From assembly GCA_963778525.1 (NCBI GenBank), contig CAVZUJ010000001.1, positions 62,001 through 126,000 of the forward strand: a stretch of 64,000 nt of DNA, in the 5' to 3' direction. Both the position numbers and the translations under genes were made by a program. Shown piece after piece: positions 10,719-17,909 of the stretch; positions within the stretch are counted from its first letter, which is position 1; each line of letters begins with the position of its first letter. The notes under the pieces are model-generated. The model was not told the DNA's origin and made no database searches. It worked only from the letters and a program-made list of their open reading frames with translations. The DNA is from Schlegelella_A sp963778525 (GTDB lineage Bacteria; Pseudomonadota; Gammaproteobacteria; Burkholderiales; Burkholderiaceae_C).

Positions 10719-11693
10719 ATGACCCAGGTCTACGAACGCACCGTGCTCTTCGCCGATTTGCGGGGCAGCACGTCGATGTACGAAACGCTCGGCAACGCCG
10801 ACGCCACGACCGTGGTCACGGGTAGCGTCGCCATCCTCGCCCGGGTCGTCGCCGCGCACGGCGGCAAGGTCGTGAAGACGCTCGGCGACGGGCTCATGGC
10901 GGTGTTCGAGGACTCGTCGTCCAGCGTCGCCGCCGCCGACGACATGCACGACTCGCTGGCCCGCGTCGGCGCCCTCGGCGCCACCGTGGCCGAGCTGATC
11001 GCCCAGCCGGTGCCGCTGATGCTGCAGGTGGGCCTGGCTCGCGGCGAGGTGGTGGAAATGTCGGGCGACGTCTTCGGCGACGCGGTCAACGTGGCGGCCC
11101 GGCTGCTCGATCACGCCGGCGACAACGAGACCCTGGCGACGCAAGGCGTGGTCGACGGCATCGACGACTGGGAGCGCTCGCGCTTTCGCAGCCTCGACCG
11201 GATGCAGCTGCGCGGCCGCGTCGAGCCGGTGCACGTGCATCTGCTCGAAGCGGTTCGCCGCTTCGGCGACACCGCGCCCACCGCCTACGGCGACATGCCG
11301 CCGGCCGCCGTCGAGCCGGAGGGCATCCGCCTGGTCTGGCTCGACCTGAACCGCATCTACGCCGGCACCAGCCTGCCGGTGGTGCTCGGGCGCAGTCCGC
11401 AGGCCACCTACATCATCGACGACAACCGGGTGTCGCGCTCGCACGCCCGCATCGACTGGCATGGCGGCACGTTCCAGCTGACCGACCTCAGCTACAACGG
11501 CACCTACGTGCGCTTCGACAACGATCCGGAGATCATCAGCCTGCGCCGCGGCGCCTGCACGCTGCATGGCAGCGGCGTGATCGGGCTCGGCACCCCGCCG
11601 TCGGAGCCGATCAGTCCCTGTGTGCGCTTCGAGGTGATGAAGTTCGCCGACACGCAGCGGCAGACTCCCTTCGAGTTCGGGCTCAAGTCCTGA
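10719..11693 (+). CDS. Soluble class III adenylyl cyclase with C-terminal FHA domain
   Basis: The 324-residue protein joins a class III nucleotide cyclase domain (about 1-190) to an FHA phosphothreonine-binding domain (about 215-300). The cyclase metal aspartates are Asp13 (LFADLRGST) and Asp57 (KTLGDGLMA). Lys53 and Asp121 match adenine-selecting positions, and Asn124 and Arg128 (VNVAARL) match the transition-state pair, so it looks active on ATP. The FHA part has GRSPQA, the RVSRSHARI core and YNGTYV. No membrane segment is seen. It lies after the rpoD terminator and ends 10 bases before hemH, with which it may be co-transcribed. The family does not tell which phosphoprotein the FHA domain reads. 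Confidence 0.85.
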   Translation: MTQVYERTVLFADLRGSTSMYETLGNADATTVVTGSVAILARVVAAHGGKVVKTLGDGLMAVFEDSSSSVAAADDMHDSLARVGALGATVAELIAQPVPLMLQVGLARGEVVEMSGDVFGDAVNVAARLLDHAGDNETLATQGVVDGIDDWERSRFRSLDRMQLRGRVEPVHVHLLEAVRRFGDTAPTAYGDMPPAAVEPEGIRLVWLDLNRIYAGTSLPVVLGRSPQATYIIDDNRVSRSHARIDWHGGTFQLTDLSYNGTYVRFDNDPEIISLRRGACTLHGSGVIGLGTPPSEPISPCVRFEVMKFADTQRQTPFEFGLKS

Positions 11694-11703
11694 ACGCGGC
11701 GGC

Positions 11704-12798
11704 ATGAGCTTCGCGCCGGAGCCCGCCTTCGTGCATGGCAAGGCGACGAAGACGGCCGTCCTGCTGTGCAACCTCGGCACGCCCGACGAGGCGACGCCGA
11801 AAGCGGTACGCCGCTACCTGGCGCAGTTTCTGAGCGACCCGCGCGTCGTCGAGATCCCGCGCCTGCTCTGGTGGCCGATCCTGCATGGCGTGATCCTGCG
11901 CGTCCGGCCGGCGCGCTCGGCCCGCAAGTACGCGAGCATCTGGATGCCCGAGGGCTCGCCGTTGCGCGTCTGGACCGAGAAGCAGGCCTTGATGCTTGCC
12001 GGCTATCTCGGTCAACGAGGCCATCCGGCGATCGTGCGCTGCGCGATGCGTTACGGCCAACCGTCGATCGCCGGCGCCCTCGACGCGCTCCGGCAAGAGG
12101 GCGCCGACCGCATCCTCGTCCTGCCGCTCTATCCGCAGTACGCGGCCTCGACCACGGCCAGCGTCGGCGACGACGTCGCCGCGTGGGTTCGGCGCGCCCG
12201 CAACGTCCCCGAGCTGCGTTTCGTGAAGCACTATCACGACGACGCGGGATACATCGCCGCCCTCGCCCGCCGCATCAGCGACCACTGGATGGTGCATGGC
12301 CGGCCCGACAAGCTCGTTCTCAGCTTTCACGGCCTGCCGCGGCGCTCGCTCGCGCTCGGCGACCCGTACCACTGCGAATGCCTGAAGACCGGCCGGCTGC
12401 TCGCCGACCGCCTGAAGCTGCCCGAAGACATGATGACCGTGACTTTCCAGAGCCGGTTCGGCAAGGCCGAATGGCTGAAGCCCTATACCGAGCCGACCCT
12501 GGTCGAGATGGCGCGCCGGGGCGTCGGACATGTCGACGTGATGTGTCCCGGCTTTGCCGCCGATTGCCTCGAGACGCTCGAGGAAATCGACCAGGAGGCG
12601 CGCGCCGCGTTCCTCGCGGCCGGCGGCAAGCAGTTCGGCTACATCCCCTGCCTCAACGATCAGCACGAGTGGATCGCGGCGCTGGCCGGCGTCGCGATGC
12701 GCCACATGCAGGGCTGGGACGGCGACGGCGCGACCGCCGACGCAGCCACGCGCGAACAGCAGCGACTGCGCGCGATGGCGGCCGGAGCCGCGGCGTGA
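11704..12798 (+). CDS. hemH: Ferrochelatase
   Basis: Inserts Fe(2+) into protoporphyrin IX, the last step of protoheme synthesis. The 364 residues include the N-terminal VLLCNLGTPDEAT, the conserved KYASIWMPEGSPL, and the active-site LSFHGLPRRSLALGDPYHCEC with the catalytic His in SFHG; VDVMCPGFAADCLETLEEI is the family's acidic site. ATG 11704 is ten bases after the cyclase-FHA stop. Length and motifs are those of the beta/gamma-proteobacterial enzyme. Confidence 0.96.
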   Translation: MSFAPEPAFVHGKATKTAVLLCNLGTPDEATPKAVRRYLAQFLSDPRVVEIPRLLWWPILHGVILRVRPARSARKYASIWMPEGSPLRVWTEKQALMLAGYLGQRGHPAIVRCAMRYGQPSIAGALDALRQEGADRILVLPLYPQYAASTTASVGDDVAAWVRRARNVPELRFVKHYHDDAGYIAALARRISDHWMVHGRPDKLVLSFHGLPRRSLALGDPYHCECLKTGRLLADRLKLPEDMMTVTFQSRFGKAEWLKPYTEPTLVEMARRGVGHVDVMCPGFAADCLETLEEIDQEARAAFLAAGGKQFGYIPCLNDQHEWIAALAGVAMRHMQGWDGDGATADAATREQQRLRAMAAGAAA

Positions 12799-12918
12799 CG
12801 GGTCGGGTTCGGCCGGTTGCGGCGGCGGTGCCAGGGCGCGATAGTTGCCTCTCCGAGGTCGCCGCTTTCATGCAGCCATGGCCGCATTTCGATATCTACC
12901 CCTCTTGAGCGAGAAGAC

Positions 12919-14013
12919 ATGAGACCACTTCGCCAGATCCTCCTGGGCGCGGCCACCGCGCTCGTTGCCTTTCATGCCGCGGCGCAGGTTCCGCCCGGCT
13001 ATCCCGCCAGCTATGCCGAGACCATCGCCGGCGCCAAGAAGGAAGGCAAGGTCGTCGTCTACAGCACGACGGACACGGCCTCGGCCAGCCCGCTGATCAA
13101 GGACTTCGAGCTGCTCTATCCCGGCATCTCGGTCGAGTACAACGACATGAACTCGACCGAGGTCTACAACCGCTTCATCAGCGAGAAGGCCGCCGGCGCC
13201 GGCTCCGCCGACGTGCTGTGGAGCTCGGCGATGGACCTGCAGATCAAGCTCGCCGGCGACGGCGCCATGACCTACGTCTCGCCGGAGATCTCGCACGTGC
13301 CGACCTGGGCGGTCTGGAAGGACCAGGCCTTCGGCACGACCTACGAGCCGATCGTGATCGTCTACAACAAGCGGCTGCTCTCGGGCGACGAGATTCCGCA
13401 GAGCCACGCCGACCTGACCCGCGTGATGACGCAGAAGATCGACAAGCTCAAGGGCAAGGTCACCACCTACGACATCGAGAAGTCGGGCGTAGGCTTCCTC
13501 CTGATCACGCAGGATGCCAAGCAGAACCCCGCCTTCTGGGAGATGGCCAAGGCCCTCGGCGCCGCCGGGCCGCGCTTCCAGTCGAGCGTCGGCACCATGC
13601 TCGAGCGCATCAGCTCGGGCGAGAACGTGCTGGGCTTCAACATGTTCGAGTCGTACGCCGTGCTGCGCGCCAAGAAAGATCCGTCGATCGGCATCGTCGT
13701 TCCGAAGGACTATTGCCTCGTGATGTCCCGGGTCATGTTCATTTCGAAGACCTCGAGTCACCCGAATGCGGCCAAGCTCTGGCTCGACTACGTGCTCTCC
13801 AAGCGCGGCCAGACGATCGTCGCCAACCAGGCCGAGCTCGGTTCCATCCGCACCGACGTCGAGGGCGACATGACCGCCGCTGGCCTGGCCAAGACGCTGG
13901 GCGACAAGGCACGCCCCATCCCGGTCAGCGACTCCTTGCTCGGCAACCTCGACCAGACCAAACGTCTCGAGTTCATCAAGCAATGGACGACGGCGATCAA
14001 GGGCGGCAAGTGA
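12919..14013 (+). CDS. ABC transporter periplasmic binding protein, ferric-iron type (FbpA/AfuA-like)
   Basis: Extracellular solute-binding protein of 364 residues with a Sec signal peptide (hydrophobic residues 6-20, cleavage near AAAQ-VPPG). It contains VVVYSTTDTASASPLIKDFE and YNDMNSTEVYNRFISEKAAG, typical of the iron/2-aminoethylphosphonate-like group. The neighbouring permease and ATPase complete an importer. The exact ligand cannot be read from sequence: ferric iron is the default, and an organic phosphonate or carboxylate is possible. ATG 12919 has only a weak ribosome site (GAGAAG). The gene lies 120 bases after hemH, a suggestive iron context. Confidence 0.82.
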   Translation: MRPLRQILLGAATALVAFHAAAQVPPGYPASYAETIAGAKKEGKVVVYSTTDTASASPLIKDFELLYPGISVEYNDMNSTEVYNRFISEKAAGAGSADVLWSSAMDLQIKLAGDGAMTYVSPEISHVPTWAVWKDQAFGTTYEPIVIVYNKRLLSGDEIPQSHADLTRVMTQKIDKLKGKVTTYDIEKSGVGFLLITQDAKQNPAFWEMAKALGAAGPRFQSSVGTMLERISSGENVLGFNMFESYAVLRAKKDPSIGIVVPKDYCLVMSRVMFISKTSSHPNAAKLWLDYVLSKRGQTIVANQAELGSIRTDVEGDMTAAGLAKTLGDKARPIPVSDSLLGNLDQTKRLEFIKQWTTAIKGGK

Positions 14014-14020
14014 CGCGCTG

Positions 14021-15688
14021 ATGCGCCTGCCTCTCGCGCGCACGAGCGTCATTGCGGTGACGGCGCTCGCCGTCTTCCTGCCGCTCGGGCTCATCTTCTA
14101 TCAGAGCCTGCTCGATGCGCCGTTCTTCATGCCGCACAAGCTCGGCGTCGGCGCGTTCGAGTTCATCTTCGCCGACAGCGACTTCTGGGACTCGCTCGAG
14201 AACTCGCTGATCATCGCGACGGCGATGGTCGTGATCGCGGTGCCGCTCGGCGGCATCCTCGCCTTCCTGATGGTGCGCACCGACCTGCCGGGGCGCACCT
14301 GGATCGAGCCGCTCCTGCTCATCCCGGTGTTCGTGTCGCCGATGGTGCTGGCCTTCGGCTACGTCGTCGCCGCCGGCCCGGTCGGCTTCTATTCGGTGTG
14401 GGCCAAGCAACTCCTCGGCGGCGTGCCGTGGAATGTCTATTCGCTCACCAGCATCGCCATCATCGCCGGCCTGACGCACGTCCCGCACGTGTACCTGTAC
14501 TCGTCGACGGCGCTCAAGAGCCTGGGCTCCGACGTCGAGGAAGCGGCACGCATGGCCGGCTCCAGCCCGCTGCAGGTGGCCAGGGACGTGAGCCTGCCGA
14601 TGGTCACGCCATCGCTGCTGTTCTCCGGCGTGCTGGTCTTCTTCCTCGGCTTCGAGATCTTCGGCCTGGCGCTGGTGCTGGGCGACCCCGAGGGGCACCT
14701 CGTCCTCGCCACCTATCTCTTCAAGCTCACCAACAAGCTCGGCACGCCGTCGTATCACCTGATGGCCGCGGTGGCCGTCTGCATCGTGGCGATGACCTTC
14801 CCGCTCGTCATGCTGCAGCGCTTCCTGCTGAAGAACGCCGGCAAGTACATCACCGTCAAGGGCAAGGCCGGCCGGCAGCGACCGCTGCCTTTGGGTGCCT
14901 GGCGCTGGGCCGCGGCAGCGACCCTGGCGCTCTGGCTGTTCCTCACTGTCATCGTGCCGCTCTCGGGCATCGCCCTGCGGGCCTTCGTCAGCAACTGGGG
15001 CGAAGGCGTGAACATCGCCGACGTCCTCACGCTCGATCACTTCCGCGAAGTCTTCAGCCAGCCGACGCTGGTGCGCGGGATCCTCAACACGGTGCTGATC
15101 GGTGTCATCGGCGGCGCGCTCGCCGTCGCCTGCTACACCGCGATCGGCCTGGCCACGCATCGCAAGAACGACGGCTGGTCGCGCTTCGTCGACTATCTCG
15201 TGCTCGTGCCGCGGGCCGTGCCCGGCCTGCTCGCCGGTCTCGCCTTCCTCTGGGTCTTTCTCTTCTTTCCGCCCCTGGCACCGTTGCGGACCACGCTCTT
15301 CAGCCTCTGGCTCGCCTACTCGGTGGTCTGGCTCGCCTACGGCATGCGCCTGGTCTCGAGCTCGCTGCTGCAGGTCGGCCCGGAACTGGAGGAAGCCGCG
15401 CGCAGCGCCGGCGCGACGCCGAGCCAGGTCAGCCGCCAGGTGACGCTGCCGCTGATCCGCTACGGCCTGCTTGCGAGCTGGCTGCTCGTCTTCATGATCT
15501 TCGAGCGCGAGTACTCGACCGGCGTCTACCTGCTCGGTCCCGGCACGGAGGTGATCGGCTCGCTTCTCGTCTCGCTGTGGGGCACCGGCGGTGCCGACAT
15601 GGTGGCCGCCCTGTCGCTGATCAACGTGGTGCTGGTCGGCGCTGGCCTGACCGTGGCGCTGCGCTTCGGAGTGAAACTGCATGACTGA
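14021..15688 (+). CDS. ABC transporter permease, fused double-domain (FbpB-like)
   Basis: A 555-residue inner-membrane permease with two tandem BPD_transp_1 domains (about 55-260 and 335-550), each with a coupling-helix EAA loop: EEAARMAGSSPLQ near residue 175 and EEAARSAGATPSQ near 460. About twelve hydrophobic helices are evident. This fused form is usual for FbpB/AfuB ferric-iron importers. It starts 7 bases after the binding-protein stop, and its last 8 bases overlap the ATPase start, so the three are one operon. Confidence 0.85.
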   Translation: MRLPLARTSVIAVTALAVFLPLGLIFYQSLLDAPFFMPHKLGVGAFEFIFADSDFWDSLENSLIIATAMVVIAVPLGGILAFLMVRTDLPGRTWIEPLLLIPVFVSPMVLAFGYVVAAGPVGFYSVWAKQLLGGVPWNVYSLTSIAIIAGLTHVPHVYLYSSTALKSLGSDVEEAARMAGSSPLQVARDVSLPMVTPSLLFSGVLVFFLGFEIFGLALVLGDPEGHLVLATYLFKLTNKLGTPSYHLMAAVAVCIVAMTFPLVMLQRFLLKNAGKYITVKGKAGRQRPLPLGAWRWAAAATLALWLFLTVIVPLSGIALRAFVSNWGEGVNIADVLTLDHFREVFSQPTLVRGILNTVLIGVIGGALAVACYTAIGLATHRKNDGWSRFVDYLVLVPRAVPGLLAGLAFLWVFLFFPPLAPLRTTLFSLWLAYSVVWLAYGMRLVSSSLLQVGPELEEAARSAGATPSQVSRQVTLPLIRYGLLASWLLVFMIFEREYSTGVYLLGPGTEVIGSLLVSLWGTGGADMVAALSLINVVLVGAGLTVALRFGVKLHD

Positions 15689-16769
15689 CGCCGCTGCCTC
15701 CGCGACCCCTGCCAGCACCAAGCTGCGCGTCGACGACCTCCATCTCTCGTATGGCGACAACGCCATCCTCAAGGGCGTCTCGATGCAACTCGCCCAGGGC
15801 GAGGTGGTCTCGCTGCTCGGGCCCTCGGGCAGCGGCAAGACCACCCTGTTGCGGGCCGTCGCCGGCCTCGAAGCGCCGCATCGCGGCACGATCCGGATCG
15901 AGGATCGACCCGTTTTCGACGGCTCCGGCGCAGTCGAGGTGCCGGCCGAGAAGCGCAACCTCGGCCTGGTCTTCCAGTCGTATGCGCTCTGGCCGCATCG
16001 CACCGTGTTCGACAACGTCGCCTACGGCCTGAAGCTGCGCAAGGTGGCCGCGCCCGAGATCCGCCAGCGTGTCGAATCGGCGCTCGGCAACCTCGGGCTC
16101 GGGCACTTGGGCGAGCGCCTGCCGCACCAGCTCTCGGGCGGCCAGCAGCAGCGCGTCGCGATCGCGCGGGCGCTGGTCTACAACCCGCCCGTGATCCTGA
16201 TGGACGAGCCGCTCTCCAACCTCGACGCCAAGCTGCGCGAGGAGGCGCGCGCCTGGCTGCGCGAGCTGATCCTGAAGATGCGGCTCTCGGCCCTCGTGGT
16301 CACGCACGACCAGAACGAAGCCATGGCGATGTCGGACCGGGTCCTGTTGCTCAACAACGGCGTCATCGAGCAACAGGGCACGCCGCAGGAGCTCTATGGC
16401 CATCCGAACACCCTGTTCGTCGCCGATTTCATGGGCAGCAACAATCGCCTCGAAGGCAAGGTGGCGGAGCGGCGCGGCACGGCAGCGCGGATCGTCGGCG
16501 ATGGCTGGCAGCTCTGGGGCGAGGCGCGCAGCGAAGCCGCCGAAGGCAGCAATGCCACCGGCATGGTGCGGCTCGAGCGGGTTCGCCTGGCCCAGGGTCC
16601 GGGCGCGAACGTCATCCAGCTCCCTCTGGTGACCTCGATGTTCCTCGGCGACCGCTGGGAATACCTGTTCAACCGAACCGACCTGCGGTTGCGCGCCTAC
16701 GGCCCCTCGGCCCTGCCCGCGGGCGAGCAGTGGCTGGAGATCCCGCAGGACAGCCTTTGGATCTTCTGA
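15681..16769 (+). CDS. ABC transporter ATP-binding protein (FbpC/AfuC-like)
   Basis: Energising subunit of the importer, 362 residues. Walker A is GPSGSGKTTLL, the signature LSGGQQQRVAIA, Walker B VILMDEPLSNLDAKLR, and the H-loop VVTHDQNEA. The C-terminal 110 residues form the TOBE-type regulatory domain common in this CUT/iron class. ATG 15681 overlaps the permease end. The operon probably ends here, 55 bases before hslR. Confidence 0.88.
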   Translation: MTDAAASATPASTKLRVDDLHLSYGDNAILKGVSMQLAQGEVVSLLGPSGSGKTTLLRAVAGLEAPHRGTIRIEDRPVFDGSGAVEVPAEKRNLGLVFQSYALWPHRTVFDNVAYGLKLRKVAAPEIRQRVESALGNLGLGHLGERLPHQLSGGQQQRVAIARALVYNPPVILMDEPLSNLDAKLREEARAWLRELILKMRLSALVVTHDQNEAMAMSDRVLLLNNGVIEQQGTPQELYGHPNTLFVADFMGSNNRLEGKVAERRGTAARIVGDGWQLWGEARSEAAEGSNATGMVRLERVRLAQGPGANVIQLPLVTSMFLGDRWEYLFNRTDLRLRAYGPSALPAGEQWLEIPQDSLWIF

Positions 16770-16824
16770 GACGCCTGGGGCGCGGGGCACACCGCTTGCC
16801 GCACCCGGCCGTGACGCAGGAGGC

Positions 16825-17238
16825 ATGCCGGCCCTGATGGAAAAGCTTCGACTCGACAAGTGGCTGTGGGCGGCGCGCCTGTTCAAGACACGCGCGCTGG
16901 CAGCCGAAGAGATCGGCAAGGGACGGGTCTTCGTCAACGGCCAGCCGGCGAAGGCCTCGCGTGAGCTGAACGAGGGCGATCTCGTCGATCTGCGCCAGCC
17001 GCAGACGGGACGGACGGTGGTGGTGCGGGCCCTCGGCAGGCAGCGCGGGCCGGCCGTCGTCGCCGCGACCTTCTACGACGAGACGGCCGAAAGCATCGAG
17101 CGACGACGGGCCGAGGCGGCGCGCCGCCGCGAGCAGCCCGAACCCGCGAGCGCCCTGGAAGGCGGCCGACCGACCAAGCGGAACCGGCGCGATCTGGCGG
17201 ACTGGAACCGCTGGAGCGCGGCACTCGACCGCGAATGA
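16825..17238 (+). CDS. hslR: Heat-shock protein 15, S4-domain RNA-binding protein
   Basis: Hsp15 binds 50S subunits carrying a stalled nascent chain and helps recycle them. The S4 domain covers residues 5-60 (LRLDKWLWAARLFKTR, GRVFVNGQPAKAS). The basic C-terminal tail is Arg-rich. The start is uncertain: an AGGAGG at 16818-16823 is only one base from ATG 16825 and 13 bases from the in-frame ATG 16837 (MEKLRLDKW). The shorter form fits family length equally well. It heads a block of heat-shock genes with grpE, dnaK and dnaJ. Confidence 0.88.
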   Translation: MPALMEKLRLDKWLWAARLFKTRALAAEEIGKGRVFVNGQPAKASRELNEGDLVDLRQPQTGRTVVVRALGRQRGPAVVAATFYDETAESIERRRAEAARRREQPEPASALEGGRPTKRNRRDLADWNRWSAALDRE

Positions 17239-17270
17239 ACGAGAAACCTTCAATCCTCGAAAAATAGCCC

Positions 17271-17299
17271 CTTGAAAGATAAGGGGATGTGCCTCAACT
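17271..17299 (+). promoter_or_regulatory. Sigma32-like promoter for grpE
   Basis: A perfect -35 CTTGAAA (17271-17277) is followed after 14 bases by CCTCAACT (17292-17299), which fits the CCCCATnT -10 consensus except at two positions. The -35 is also embedded in a perfect 6-base inverted repeat, CCCCTT (17268-17273) with AAGGGG (17281-17286). Transcription would begin within a few bases of the grpE ATG. Confidence 0.5.
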
Positions 17300-17306
17300 C
17301 CCCAGG

Positions 17307-17837
17307 ATGAAAGACGCCAACCCCCCTCACGCCGCGCAAGCCGAAGGCCCGAACGGCGCCGACCCTGCGGCCCCCGCAGCTGCGCCGGCCGCCCCGGCGG
17401 CTGACCTCGAGGCCCGCCACGCCGAGTTGTCCGACGCCTTCCTGCGGGCCAAGGCCGAAGCCGAAAACACCCGGCGCCGGGCCGACGAAGAAATCGCCAA
17501 GGCCCGCAAGTTCGCGGTCGAGGGCTTTGCCGACAGCCTGCTGCCGGTCAAGGACAGTCTCGAAGCCGCGATCGCCATTCCTGCGGCCACGCCCGAGCAG
17601 TTGCTGGAAGGCGTGCACGCCACCTTGCGGCAGCTGAGTGCCGCACTGGAGCGAAACAAGGTCGTCGAGATCAATCCCGCGCCGGCCACGAAGTTCGACC
17701 CGCACCAGCACCAGGCGATCAGCGTGGTGCCGGCGCAGCAGGAGCCGAACACCGTCGTTGCGGTATTGCAGAAGGGCTATCTCATCGCCGACCGCGTCCT
17801 GCGCCCGGCGCTGGTGACCGTCAGCGCGGCGAGCTAG
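17307..17837 (+). CDS. grpE: Nucleotide exchange factor GrpE
   Basis: Exchange factor that releases ADP from DnaK. The 176-residue protein has a disordered Ala/Pro-rich N-terminus, a long dimerisation helix (ELSDAFLRAKAEAENTRRRADEE), and the beta-wing with KFDPHQHQAISVVP and the C-terminal LQKGYLIADRVLRPALVTV. ATG 17307 is the only Met before the conserved helix; no strong ribosome site precedes it. The dnaK gene follows 72 bases downstream with its own candidate promoter. Confidence 0.95.
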   Translation: MKDANPPHAAQAEGPNGADPAAPAAAPAAPAADLEARHAELSDAFLRAKAEAENTRRRADEEIAKARKFAVEGFADSLLPVKDSLEAAIAIPAATPEQLLEGVHATLRQLSAALERNKVVEINPAPATKFDPHQHQAISVVPAQQEPNTVVAVLQKGYLIADRVLRPALVTVSAAS

Positions 17838-17845
17838 CTCGCGCG

Positions 17846-17873
17846 CTTGAAATGACCCGAGTTATCCACAACT
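17846..17873 (+). promoter_or_regulatory. Sigma32-like promoter for dnaK
   Basis: CTTGAAA (17846-17852), a 13-base spacer and CCACAACT (17866-17873) form a heat-shock promoter almost identical in its -10 to the one before grpE. Start of transcription would fall near 17880, giving a 30-base leader with the ribosome site CTGGAGATAA before ATG 17910. Confidence 0.55.
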
Positions 17874-17875
17874 CG
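17858..17875. promoter_or_regulatory. Palindrome containing a perfect DnaA box
   Basis: CGAGTT (17858-17863) and AACTCG (17870-17875) form a perfect inverted repeat whose centre contains TTATCCACA (17862-17870), the consensus DnaA box. It overlaps the -10 of the dnaK promoter. A protein-binding role is inference; chance cannot be excluded. Confidence 0.35.
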
Positions 17876-17909
17876 AACCCATCCGAATTCATTCTCTGGA
17901 GATAAGAAC

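Noticed and set aside
12799..12918. A separate small gene or Fur box between hemH and the iron-type binding protein
   Set aside because: No open frame with a ribosome site and no convincing 19-base Fur palindrome could be picked out by eye.
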